Below are positions 8,972-16,795 of a stretch of DNA of 41,249 bases, piece by piece. The notes under the pieces are model-generated. The model was not told where the DNA came from. It did no database searches and worked only from the letters and a program-made list of their open reading frames with translations. The translations under genes and the position numbers were made by a program. The stretch is from Cryomorphaceae bacterium. GTDB lineage: Bacteria > Bacteroidota > Bacteroidia > Flavobacteriales > Schleiferiaceae. The stretch lies in NCBI GenBank assembly GCA_021298655.1, contig JAJTFK010000025.1, forward strand, positions 1 to 41,249, written 5' to 3'. Positions within the stretch are counted from its first letter, which is position 1. Each line of letters opens with the position of its first letter.

Positions 8972-10147
8972 CTATTGGGCAATGGCCGTGCCACCGCGCA
9001 GCGGCGACGTTTGGGCGAAAATTTCGGACAAAATGTCGGTTGTCGCCGCGTCCAAGGGCAGGTTCCGCCGGGCCAGTACGCGCTCCGCCGTAGCCAAGGC
9101 CTTGTCGAGGCGGTACTCGGTCATGCCCTGGGGTCCGCCCCAGGAAAAGTCCGGGATGAAATTGCGCGGAAAACCGGCGCCAAACACGTTGCTTGACACG
9201 CCCACCACGGTACCGGTATTGAACATCGTGTTGATGCCGGCTTTGCTGTGGTCGCCCATTACCAGGCCACAGAACTGCATTCCCGTCGGCTCAAAGCGCC
9301 CGCTCGGGTAGCTCCACAGCTTGACCTCGCTGTAGTCGTTTTTGAGGTTGGAGTTGTTGGTGTCCGCACCCAGGTTGCACCATTCGCCCAGCACGGCGTT
9401 GCCGAGGAAGCCGTCGTGGCCCTTGTTGCTGTTGCCCCAGAGCACCGAATTGTTGACTTCGCCGCCCACCCTACTGCCCGGACCAATCGTCGTGGCGCCG
9501 TAGATTTTGGAGCCCAGTTTTAGCTGCGCGCCCTCGCCGAGCGCAAGGCCGCCGCGGACCAGGCTGCCCTCCATGATTTCGCTGCCTGCCGCCAGGTAAA
9601 TGGCGCCGCTGCGGCTGTTGAGCACACTGGCCTCCACACGGGCTCCGGGTTCCGCAAAAATGCGGTCGCCGAGGAGGGTGTTCGTCGCGCTGATCGGCGC
9701 GGAGCTCCGGCCCGCCGTACGCAGATCAAAGTCGGCCTCCAGGGCCTCGGCGTTGGCCGAAAACACGTCGTAGGGTCGGCGGATGAAGCGAACCGCGTCC
9801 GGAAAGACCACGGATTCGGCGGCATCGAGGCCATGGCTAGCGAGCCATTCGCCTTGGCGATCAACAAGCTGCTGGCCGGGCCTAAGGGCACGCACGGCAT
9901 CAACCAACGACGCTGTGGCCAAGGCCGCCGCGCGCACCTGGCGGACGCCGTCTCCTTCGGGCTGGCTTAGGTCGAAACGCCCACCCAAATAGGATTCCGT
10001 GCGGTAGGAAAACGAGGAACCCGGGCTGCGGAGCGACCATTTTTCGCTGAGGGTAAGGATACCCACGCGGAGGTCGGCCACAGGCCGGGTCCAGGTAAGG
10101 GGCTTGAGCGTCTCGCGCTCGCCGCGGTCGTGGAAGATGTAGTGCAT
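8972..10147 (-). CDS. GlmU-like putative sugar nucleotidyltransferase (Bacteroidota type)
   Basis: A 391-residue protein. The N-terminal part (MHYIFHDRGERETL, then PLTWTRPVADLRVGILTLSE) is the hallmark of the Bacteroidota GlmU-like family, with a degenerate nucleotidyltransferase domain. The second half is a left-handed beta-helix of hexapeptide repeats (about residues 155-330), including GLVMGDHSKAGINTMFNTGT, as in acyltransferases. The likely role is in UDP-N-acetylglucosamine synthesis, but the family has not been tied firmly to that reaction. An ATG at 10153 would add two residues. It lies just downstream of rpmE2, the usual neighbour, and just upstream of lon. Confidence 0.85.
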   Translation of the reverse strand: MHYIFHDRGERETLKPLTWTRPVADLRVGILTLSEKWSLRSPGSSFSYRTESYLGGRFDLSQPEGDGVRQVRAAALATASLVDAVRALRPGQQLVDRQGEWLASHGLDAAESVVFPDAVRFIRRPYDVFSANAEALEADFDLRTAGRSSAPISATNTLLGDRIFAEPGARVEASVLNSRSGAIYLAAGSEIMEGSLVRGGLALGEGAQLKLGSKIYGATTIGPGSRVGGEVNNSVLWGNSNKGHDGFLGNAVLGEWCNLGADTNNSNLKNDYSEVKLWSYPSGRFEPTGMQFCGLVMGDHSKAGINTMFNTGTVVGVSSNVFGAGFPRNFIPDFSWGGPQGMTEYRLDKALATAERVLARRNLPLDAATTDILSEIFAQTSPLRGGTAIAQ

Positions 10148-10165
10148 CCCCACGAAGGTAGCGGC

Positions 10166-10417
10166 TTACTTCGAGAATTTCGCGTAGCGGTTGCGGAACT
10201 TGTCCACACGGCCCGCCGTATCGAGGAGCTTCTGCTTGCCGGTGTAGAAGGGGTGCGAGTAGCTCGACACTTCCATCTTCACCAGCGGGTAGGCAACGCC
10301 ATCAACCTCGAGGGTCTCTTTGGCGTTGGCGCAGCTGCGAATGAGGGTTACGTCGCCGGTGCCCATGTCTTTGAAGGCGCACATGCGGTAGTTGGTGGGG
10401 TGCAGGTTTTCTTTCAT
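10166..10417 (-). CDS. rpmE2: 50S ribosomal protein L31 type B
   Basis: An 83-residue ribosomal protein. The opening MKENLHPTNYRMCAFKDM and the SSYSHPFYTGKQKLLDTAGRVDKF segment are diagnostic of the type B form. The CxxC pairs of the zinc-binding type A form are absent, so this is the zinc-independent variant. It is the first gene of the unit running down to cmk. An exact TACATTTG -7 box lies upstream on the same strand at 10471-10478. The leader between box and start holds a short hairpin. Confidence 0.96.
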   Translation of the reverse strand: MKENLHPTNYRMCAFKDMGTGDVTLIRSCANAKETLEVDGVAYPLVKMEVSSYSHPFYTGKQKLLDTAGRVDKFRNRYAKFSK

Positions 10418-10432
10418 CGCTTCGTTGTTTTA

Positions 10433-10452
10433 GACCGAGTTTTGGCCCGGTC
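10433..10452 (-). promoter_or_regulatory. Small hairpin in the rpmE2 leader
   Basis: On the minus strand GACCG (10452-10448) can pair with CGGTC (10437-10433) around a ten-base loop, 15 bases before the rpmE2 ATG. Several ribosomal protein operons are controlled by structured leaders, so this could be a binding site. The stem is only five base pairs and no known leader family is recognised, so function is unproven. Confidence 0.25.
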
Positions 10453-10470
10453 CCCATTTTTTGCGGACGG

Positions 10471-10478
10471 CAAATGTA
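10471..10478 (-). promoter_or_regulatory. Promoter -7 box for rpmE2 operon
   Basis: Reads TACATTTG on the minus strand, an exact match to the Bacteroidota -7 consensus TAnnTTTG, 53 bases before the rpmE2 start. No TTG is seen at the expected -33 distance. It lies in the spacer between the divergent rpmE2 and lipoprotein genes. Confidence 0.55.
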
Positions 10479-10566
10479 CGAAATACTTCGCAGACGAGTT
10501 AATTCCTTCGAGCAAATTCACGAAACCCGCCGAGCGTGGTCGCCGGTGCCGACCTTTGCCTACCAA

Positions 10567-12042
10567 ATGACGCGCCTCCTTGCCCTTGCCGTTGCCCTTG
10601 CCGCGCTGGCCGCCTGCCGGCCCGAGTACCGCTTTGCGCCGAATCCCGTGAGCCTGGTCCGCAGCAGCGATACCGTTTTTCTCGATACCGTATTCGCCAC
10701 CGTCGGCAGTTCAACGCGCAGCGTGCGCCTCGTGAACCCCAGCAACTACGACGTCAACCTCAGCCGGGTTCGGCTCGGGCGCGGCGACGAATCTCCGTTC
10801 CGCTTCAACGCCAACGGACGCCCGGGACCCGACCTCGAAGACGTCGTGATACCCGCCGGCGACAGCATTTGGGTATTTGTCGAAACCACGGCGCCCCGCG
10901 GCGACGGCGAAATGCTCTGGGAGGATTCCCTGCGCATCGAGCAGGGCAGCTTCAGCCAAAACATTTACCTCGTGGCGCTCGCCTGGGACGCCCACTTCCA
11001 CTACCCCAACCGCGTACTGACCATTGACCAGCCCGAACCGTATGCGGACCTGCTGATCCCCTACGTCGTCTTGGGCGCGAACGAAGTCTGGAGCAACGAC
11101 AAACCCCACGTAGTCTATGGCTATGCGGTGGTCGACAGCGGCGCAACACTGAACATCACCGCCGGGGCGCGCGTGCACTTCCACAGCGGTTCGGGGCTTT
11201 GGGTGGCCTCGGGCGGAACCCTGAAAATCGACGCCGCCAACGCCGGTTCGTTTGACGATCCCGTGGTGCTTGAGGGCGATCGCTTGGAGCCGTTTTACCG
11301 CAACATTGCCGGCCAATGGGGCGGACTTTTGGGCGGAATCTTCATTCAACGCGGCGCCAGGGCCGAAATCCAAAACGCCTGGATTCGCAACGGCACCCTC
11401 GGTATTCGCTGCGACAGCGTGGCCGACGGCGAGGACTACAACCTTCGCGTGAGCCGCAGCCGCATCACCGACTTCAGCCGCGCGGCGGTGTACAGCGGAT
11501 TCGGCCGCATCCGACTGGAAAACAGCATCGTCAGCAATTCGGGACTCTACAACCTCTACGTCTTGGGCGGACGCGTTGAAGCGGACCACTGCACGTTTGC
11601 CAACGCCTTCCCGGGCACACGGTCCACGCCCTCCATCGGACTTTTTAACCGCTACGACGACGGAACCGGTACCTACCGCTACCGCGCGCTCCTGCAGGCC
11701 GACTTCCGGAACTGCATTGCCGACGGAAGCCAGGAATCCGAGGTCGGCTTTGGTTACGGCCCGCAGGCCGCTTTCAACTACCGGTTTGAGGGATCGCTGC
11801 TGAAGCTGAACCGGTTCCCGAGCCCGGTGATCTACGACGTGAACGACCCGCTGCGCTTTGGCGGTTGTGTATTCAACAGTCCATCGCTGTTCGAGTCCGC
11901 CAGCGAGTACGACTACCGGTTAAAATTGGGTTCAGCAGCCCTGGGAATTGGCTGGCCCAACGCCACTAGCCAGGTTCCGTTCGACGCCCTGGGCCAAACA
12001 CGGCCAAGTCCCGCCGACGCGGGCGCTTTAGAAACGTTGTAA
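10567..12042 (+). CDS. Putative right-handed beta-helix lipoprotein
   Basis: The likely product has 491 residues from the ATG at 10567. It begins with a lipoprotein signal peptide, MTRLLALAVALAALAAC, with the lipidated Cys at residue 17. An N-terminal Ig-like region (about 40-150) reads TVGSSTRSVRLVNPSNYDV. The later part has the repeating short strands of a parallel beta-helix: GATLNITAGARVHFHSGSG, GTLKIDAANAG, ARAEIQNAWIRNGT and RIRLENSIVSNSGLYN. This matches exported Bacteroidota proteins that sit on the cell surface or in the outer membrane; the ligand is unknown. The upstream extension to 10474 has no signal sequence and overlaps the promoter region, so it was not used. A near-consensus GACCTTTG lies at 10551-10558. 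Confidence 0.7.
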   Translation: MTRLLALAVALAALAACRPEYRFAPNPVSLVRSSDTVFLDTVFATVGSSTRSVRLVNPSNYDVNLSRVRLGRGDESPFRFNANGRPGPDLEDVVIPAGDSIWVFVETTAPRGDGEMLWEDSLRIEQGSFSQNIYLVALAWDAHFHYPNRVLTIDQPEPYADLLIPYVVLGANEVWSNDKPHVVYGYAVVDSGATLNITAGARVHFHSGSGLWVASGGTLKIDAANAGSFDDPVVLEGDRLEPFYRNIAGQWGGLLGGIFIQRGARAEIQNAWIRNGTLGIRCDSVADGEDYNLRVSRSRITDFSRAAVYSGFGRIRLENSIVSNSGLYNLYVLGGRVEADHCTFANAFPGTRSTPSIGLFNRYDDGTGTYRYRALLQADFRNCIADGSQESEVGFGYGPQAAFNYRFEGSLLKLNRFPSPVIYDVNDPLRFGGCVFNSPSLFESASEYDYRLKLGSAALGIGWPNATSQVPFDALGQTRPSPADAGALETL

Positions 12043-12065
12043 ACGGCTGTTTTCAAAAGGATTGC

Positions 12066-12073
12066 TACCTTTG
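12066..12073 (+). promoter_or_regulatory. Promoter -7 box for mntA-hepT
   Basis: TACCTTTG, an exact match to TAnnTTTG, ends four bases before the mntA ATG. In Bacteroidota transcription begins a few bases after this box, so the mRNA would start at or next to the start codon. A TTG at 12037-12039 is farther away than the usual -33 spacing. Confidence 0.5.
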
Positions 12074-12077
12074 AATC

Positions 12078-12392
12078 ATGAGCCAACGCGCGCACATCCT
12101 AGACCTGCTACGACGGCACAAAGATTTCTTTGAACGAGATTTTTCTTTGGCGTACATGGGACTTTTTGGATCTGTGGCTCGAGAAGAAGATAACCAATCA
12201 AGTGACGTTGACCTATTGGTTTCTTTTTCGCGGCCCGTCGGTGTCGAATTCTTAGAATTGGGACACCACCTCGAGCACCTTCTCGGCCGAAAAGTAGACC
12301 TTGTATCGTTGGGCGGAATTGCCCCAAAGTACCTGGATGCCATTCAAGACGACCTTATCGATGTCCAAGCGAGCGCCCCGTCTCTTGCTTGA
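12078..12392 (+). CDS. mntA: MntA-type nucleotidyltransferase antitoxin
   Basis: A 104-residue minimal nucleotidyltransferase. The active-site motif GSX10DXD is exact: Gly31-Ser32, ten residues, then Asp43-Val-Asp45, followed by LLVSFSRPVGVEFLELG and KVDLVSL. In the characterised MntA/HepT systems this enzyme adds AMP groups to a tyrosine of HepT and so silences it. The next gene is the matching HepT, overlapping by 32 bases, which supports a complete pair. The stretch has visibly more A+T than its neighbours, which suggests acquisition by transfer. Confidence 0.85.
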   Translation: MSQRAHILDLLRRHKDFFERDFSLAYMGLFGSVAREEDNQSSDVDLLVSFSRPVGVEFLELGHHLEHLLGRKVDLVSLGGIAPKYLDAIQDDLIDVQASAPSLA

Positions 12393-12705
12393 AGACATGG
12401 TTCTCGCATCCCAAAAAATCACCACCTACACCAAAGAGCAAACGTTTGAATCGTTTGTAGGCAACGCATTGATCGTGGACGCCGTCGTGCGAAATTTTGA
12501 AATTTTGGGTGAAGCCGCCTCAAAAATGCCGCAAGCATTCGCCACGAAGCACCCTCAAATTCCCTGGCGTCAAATCAAAGACTACCGCAATCGGTTGATT
12601 CACGAATACTTCGGCATCGATCCCCATATAATATGGACGCTGCGAAGCAATGAAATTCCCAAACTAACCGCGTTACTTGAGTCCCTACTGGCCCAAGCCC
12701 ACTAA
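12361..12705 (+). CDS. hepT: HepT-like toxin (HEPN-family RNase)
   Basis: A 114-residue all-alpha HEPN protein from the ATG at 12361. It carries the toxin motif RX4HXY as RNRLIHEY, with Arg76, His81 and Tyr83; Tyr83 is the expected AMP acceptor. Family members are RNases that stop growth unless modified by MntA, and they act as addiction or phage-defence modules. The start lies inside the end of mntA (32-base overlap), so the two are co-translated. The last 21 bases overlap the 3' end of the convergent acyl-CoA reductase gene. The 60 bases from 12421 are about 47% G+C by hand count, well below the surrounding genes. The 20 extra residues possible from 12301 are mntA sequence in another frame. 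Confidence 0.85.
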   Translation: MSKRAPRLLLEDMVLASQKITTYTKEQTFESFVGNALIVDAVVRNFEILGEAASKMPQAFATKHPQIPWRQIKDYRNRLIHEYFGIDPHIIWTLRSNEIPKLTALLESLLAQAH

Positions 12706-13686
12706 AAACGCCGGCGTATCGACGCCGTCAGCATAGTCCCACAGTGCCGGGAACTGGCTTTGACCAAATGGGGTGCGTCCACGCCCAACGACCGTTTGAA
12801 GTTGATCTGCCTGGGCGTCAAGCCACGATTCCGCCTGGGCTGCCGAATCGTGTTGGCTGTAGTGCAGCACCGACAGGGGCGGTTTTAATGTACCGTGTTC
12901 GCGCAGCACCACCCAGTTGTTTTCGAGAAACGGCTCGCGGTTCAGCATGAAAAGCGCACGGTGGTAGTCGTAGTTCGACCCGTAGCGCGCATGCGAAGCG
13001 AGGTGCGCCCAGCGCATCCACGAGGCAAAAAGACGCTGCACATCCAGCCCCCTTTCGACTGCCAAATGGGTCACACTGCGGCATCCGCGACCGAAGTAGC
13101 GAAAGATGTCGTCGGCGAGCGCCTCAAGCTCGGCGTCGGTGGCGTCTGCGGGGACGACGGCAGCCGACGTTCGTGCCCCCCGAAGAATGCGCGGAATGTG
13201 CGAAAAGTACTGGTCAAAGTGCGCCACGGCCTGGTCGCCTCCCGTGGCAATAAGGGCGTCTACGCCATTGAGGCGCTCCGCCAAGAAAATGCGCGCGTCG
13301 GGGTCCAGCGAGCGCAGGCCGTCAAGCACCGCCGACGTCAATACGGGGTCGTCGGACGAGGCCTTAAACCAGATTTCGTGCCCCGCCAGGTAGGCGCACA
13401 GTACGTCGTGGAGCGCCACCAGGGGCAGGTTGCCGGCGCCGACAATGCCGACCCGGCGCGACGGCCCCAGATCCTTCGGCCACGGCGGCTTCCATTGGTC
13501 CAGCGATTCCGCCCGAAGGGCCTGGCTCCAGGCCGTCAGGGCGTCTACCGAAAACTCGGGCGTAAACCAGGGATTGCGCACCGATGCCCGCGCCAAAAGG
13601 TCCGAATTTTGGGCCAAGTCAGCGAGCCCCAATCCGAGGCGTTCAAGAACCAAAAAACGGGCGTCAAGCGGGGTGATATCGGGCAT
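12685..13686 (-). CDS. Acyl-CoA reductase (LuxC-like)
   Basis: A 333-residue protein of the aldehyde-dehydrogenase superfamily related to LuxC, which reduces acyl-CoA to an aldehyde with NADPH. The cofactor loop GIVGAGNLPLVALHD is at about 80-94. The family ARTSAAVV segment is at 171-178, and the catalytic cysteine lies in FRYFGRGCRSVT at Cys202. No luxD, luxE or luciferase genes are present; lone copies next to a ferredoxin and serC are common in Flavobacteria, where the substrate is not established. It has its own -7 box (TACTTTTG, 13720-13727, minus strand). Its last 21 bases overlap hepT. Confidence 0.88.
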   Translation of the reverse strand: MPDITPLDARFLVLERLGLGLADLAQNSDLLARASVRNPWFTPEFSVDALTAWSQALRAESLDQWKPPWPKDLGPSRRVGIVGAGNLPLVALHDVLCAYLAGHEIWFKASSDDPVLTSAVLDGLRSLDPDARIFLAERLNGVDALIATGGDQAVAHFDQYFSHIPRILRGARTSAAVVPADATDAELEALADDIFRYFGRGCRSVTHLAVERGLDVQRLFASWMRWAHLASHARYGSNYDYHRALFMLNREPFLENNWVVLREHGTLKPPLSVLHYSQHDSAAQAESWLDAQADQLQTVVGRGRTPFGQSQFPALWDYADGVDTPAFLVGLGQ

Positions 13687-13695
13687 AGGCAGTGA

Positions 13696-13984
<289 letters not shown>

Positions 13985-13985
<1 letters not shown>

Positions 13986-14731
13986 TGCGGCGTGTTGCCC
14001 TGATTCTGCTTGCGCTGGCCGCCGGAACGGGGAATTCCTGGGCCCAATCGGCAGATTGGTCGCGGCTCGTGGCCGTCTCCAGGGACCGAACCCTCAACGA
14101 CGGCGCCCGGCTGAGTGCACTGGATAGCCTGACCGAATTGACGCTGGACGCGCTGCGGCGCGGTGCGTCGGTACTGCCCGAAAACGCGCTGCGCACCGAA
14201 AGTCCCGACGGGAGTTTTGCCCTGGTCACCTTGAATGCGCCGCAGAACGACGGGAGCTACGCCTACCGCGGAATGGTTGGGCGCCCAGCGGGTCGGGGCG
14301 AATGGACCTGGTCCGCCCTCGCCGACGGCCAGTGGCCCGGGGCCATTGTGTACCGCGTGGTGCAAACCAAGTACCGCGGCCGAACCTCCTATCTGGCGCT
14401 GTGGTACAAGCCCCACCTAAACGACGTACAGGAAAAGGGCATTGAACCCGTGATTGCCACGCGGAGTCGGCTGGTTTTTGGTGCGCGCGTGTTTGCCGTC
14501 AAAAAATTTAACGACGAAGTGTTTCGCAAGCCCCCCGAGCGGCTGGTGCTGCGCTACGGCCCGACGGCCACGGCCAGCGTGCGCCCCGAAAAGCTCGGCG
14601 TAATTCTGATCGACGAAGTGGCACCGGTGCGCGATGCCCCAAAGGGTATGTACCGCTACTACGGCCCGACTGCGGTGCAAAATCGCCTCGTTTTTCGAGA
14701 CGGAAAATGGCATTTCGAAACCTTGCCCTAA
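13985..14731 (+). CDS. Exported protein of unknown function
   Basis: A 248-residue protein starting at the ATG at 13985, which overlaps the ferredoxin stop by one base. The first 20 residues (MRRVALILLALAAGTGNSWA) form a clear signal peptide, so it is exported to the periplasm or outer membrane. The mature part has no motif I can name; it contains many short alternating strands (SFALVTLNAPQNDGSYAYRG, then VYRVVQTKYRGRTSYLALW), suggesting a beta-rich fold. Similar exported proteins sit upstream of serC in other Bacteroidota. The longer frame from 13883 is ferredoxin sequence in another frame and was rejected. It precedes serC, which has its own promoter. Confidence 0.75.
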
Positions 14732-14750
14732 CCTAAGCCCCCTACCTTTG
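14723..14750 (+). promoter_or_regulatory. serC operon promoter (-33 TTG and -7 TACCTTTG)
   Basis: This is the most complete promoter in the window: TTG at 14723-14725, 17 bases, then TACCTTTG at 14743-14750, matching the Bacteroidota TTG/TAnnTTTG pattern. The serC ATG starts at 14756, only five bases after the box, so the transcript probably has almost no leader. Confidence 0.65.
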
Positions 14751-14755
14751 CGCTT

Positions 14756-15832
14756 ATGAAAATGCACAACTTTACCGCTGGACCTTGCATTTTGGCTCCG
14801 GAAGTGTTTGAAGGCGCCGCCGCCGCGGTGCGCGAATTCGAAGGCATGGGCCTGTCGCTCCTCGAAGTCAGCCACCGCGACAAAAAGGTGGTTGCGGTAA
14901 TGGAGGAAGCGCAGCAGCGTGTTTTAAGCACCCTCGGCCTCGGCGACGACTACGCCGTGCTCTTTTTGCAGGGCGGAGCCAGCAGCCAGTTCGCCATGGT
15001 GCCGTTCAACCTCCTTACGCTCACCGGAAGAGCCGGTTACCTGAACACGGGAACGTGGGCCAGCCGCGCCGTCGAAGAAGCCGAAAAGCTCGCCCCAGGC
15101 CAGGCCTTCGAGCTGGCGTCGAGTAAGGACAAAAACTTCAGCTACATTCCCAAGGGTTTTGCGATTCCGAGCGGACTGGATTACATCCATTACACCTCGA
15201 ACAACACCATTTTTGGCACGCAGATGAAGGCATTCCCCAAGGCGGACAGCCTCATGGTTTGCGACATGTCGTCCGACATTTTCAGCCGCCAAATGGACTA
15301 CTCGGCCTTTGACCTTATTTACGCCGGTGCGCAGAAAAACCTCGGGCCGGCGGGCGCCACCCTCGTAGTGGTCCGCAAGGACATCTTGGGCAAGTCGGGT
15401 CGAACGATTCCAACCATGTTCGACTACCCCGTTCACATTAAGGGCGAGTCCATGTACAACACGCCCCCCGTGTTCTCCCTCTACGTAAGCTTGTTAACCC
15501 TTCGTTGGATGGAGGCTCAGGGCGGACTTCCCGAGATGGAACGCCGCGCCAATGCCCGCGCCGCCATGCTCTACGGCGAAATCGACCGCAATCCGCTTTT
15601 GGTCGGTACCGCAGCCACCGAAGACCGTTCGCCCATGAACGCCTGCTTTTTGCTCCGGGACGAGGCCGCACACAAGGAGCTTTTTGACGGACTCGCCAAA
15701 GAAGCCGGACTGGTTGGACTGCCCGGGCACCGCAGCGTCGGCGGGTACCGTGCTTCCATGTACAATGCCCTCGAACTCTCGAGCGTCGAAGCCCTTGTAG
15801 CCGTGCTGCGCGAAGTCGAGCGCCGCGCCTAA
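14756..15832 (+). CDS. serC: Phosphoserine aminotransferase
   Basis: A 358-residue class V aminotransferase that turns 3-phosphohydroxypyruvate and glutamate into phosphoserine. The family opening HNFTAGPCILAPEVFEGA is present. The PLP-binding lysine is Lys194 in YAGAQKNLGPAG, and GHRSVGGYRASMYNAL at the end is the conserved substrate-binding stretch. Length is normal. It is the first gene of a serC-serA-DUF1015-yggS operon, with serA starting 18 bases after its stop, so two steps of serine synthesis are made together. The promoter box ends five bases before the start. Confidence 0.96.
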   Translation: MKMHNFTAGPCILAPEVFEGAAAAVREFEGMGLSLLEVSHRDKKVVAVMEEAQQRVLSTLGLGDDYAVLFLQGGASSQFAMVPFNLLTLTGRAGYLNTGTWASRAVEEAEKLAPGQAFELASSKDKNFSYIPKGFAIPSGLDYIHYTSNNTIFGTQMKAFPKADSLMVCDMSSDIFSRQMDYSAFDLIYAGAQKNLGPAGATLVVVRKDILGKSGRTIPTMFDYPVHIKGESMYNTPPVFSLYVSLLTLRWMEAQGGLPEMERRANARAAMLYGEIDRNPLLVGTAATEDRSPMNACFLLRDEAAHKELFDGLAKEAGLVGLPGHRSVGGYRASMYNALELSSVEALVAVLREVERRA

Positions 15833-15850
15833 CCGCTTAAACCGTTTACC

Positions 15851-16795
15851 ATGATTGTACTCGCCAACGACGGAATTGCCCCCTCGGGCCAAGCCAAACT
15901 CGAAGCCGCCGGCCACCGCGTTTTGACCACCAAGGTGGCTCAAGAGCAGCTCGCCGATTTCATCAATGCCGAAAACGTGGACGTACTCTTGGTGCGATCG
16001 GCGACCACGGCGCGCGCGGCCCTCGTGGACGCCTGCCCCGGACTCAAAATGATCGGCCGAGGCGGTGTGGGCATGGACAACATCGACGTGGACTACGCCC
16101 AAAGCAAGGGCCTGATCGTATTCAATACGCCCGCAGCCAGCTCCGAAAGCGTGGCCGAATTGGTTTTTGCGCACCTGAGTGGACTCCTGCGCTTTCTTCA
16201 CGAAAGCAACCGAATGATGCCCCTCGAAGGCGAATCCAAGTTTGACGGGCTTAAGAAAGCCTACGGAAAAGGCCAAGAACTTCGCGGCAAGACGCTGGGA
16301 ATCATCGGATTCGGACGAATCGGCCGCGCGGTGGCCCGCCAAGGCTACGGCCTGGGCATGCACATCGTGGCCCACGATCCGTTTGTGACCGACGGCAGCT
16401 TTGATGTGGTCTTTGCCGACGGCCAAAAGCTGTCGACGTCTGCCGCGATGCGGTCGATGGACGAGCTGCTGGCCACCTCAGACGCCGTGAGCGTACACAT
16501 CGCCGGAAAAGCGGAGGTCCTTGGCGCCGCCGAGCTGGCCAAGATGAAAAAAGGTTCCTTTTTGGTTAACGCAGCCCGAGGGGGCGTCGTCAACGAAGAA
16601 GCCCTTCTGAACGCGCTGGATTCTGGCCACCTCGCCGGGGCCGCGCTCGACGTGTTTACCAACGAGCCCACGCCCCACGTCAACCTGTTGATGCACGACA
16701 AGCTCTCGCTGACGCCCCACATTGGTGCCGCCACCGAAGAGGCCCAAGACCGCATCAGCACCGAGCTGGCCGATACCATCATCGCCCACTCCTAA
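15851..16795 (+). CDS. serA: D-3-phosphoglycerate dehydrogenase, short form
   Basis: A 314-residue member of the D-2-hydroxyacid dehydrogenase family, the first step of serine synthesis from 3-phosphoglycerate. The NAD-binding GFGRIG (153-158) is preceded by GKTLGII. The catalytic Arg lies in VNAARGGVVNE and the catalytic His in LTPHIGAAT. The C-terminal ACT domain used for serine feedback in E. coli is absent, as is normal for this Bacteroidota form, so serine would not inhibit it by that route. It shares an operon with serC, and its stop overlaps the ATG of the next gene by one base (TAATG). The assignment as SerA rather than another hydroxyacid dehydrogenase rests partly on this context. 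Confidence 0.93.
   Translation: MIVLANDGIAPSGQAKLEAAGHRVLTTKVAQEQLADFINAENVDVLLVRSATTARAALVDACPGLKMIGRGGVGMDNIDVDYAQSKGLIVFNTPAASSESVAELVFAHLSGLLRFLHESNRMMPLEGESKFDGLKKAYGKGQELRGKTLGIIGFGRIGRAVARQGYGLGMHIVAHDPFVTDGSFDVVFADGQKLSTSAAMRSMDELLATSDAVSVHIAGKAEVLGAAELAKMKKGSFLVNAARGGVVNEEALLNALDSGHLAGAALDVFTNEPTPHVNLLMHDKLSLTPHIGAATEEAQDRISTELADTIIAHS

Noticed and set aside
12037-12073. TTG at 12037 as the -33 element of the mntA promoter
   Set aside because: The spacing of 26 bases is too long; only the -7 box was kept.
12679-13686. The acyl-CoA reductase as part of a light-emitting lux operon
   Set aside because: No luxA, luxB, luxD or luxE genes are near; lone copies are common in Flavobacteria.
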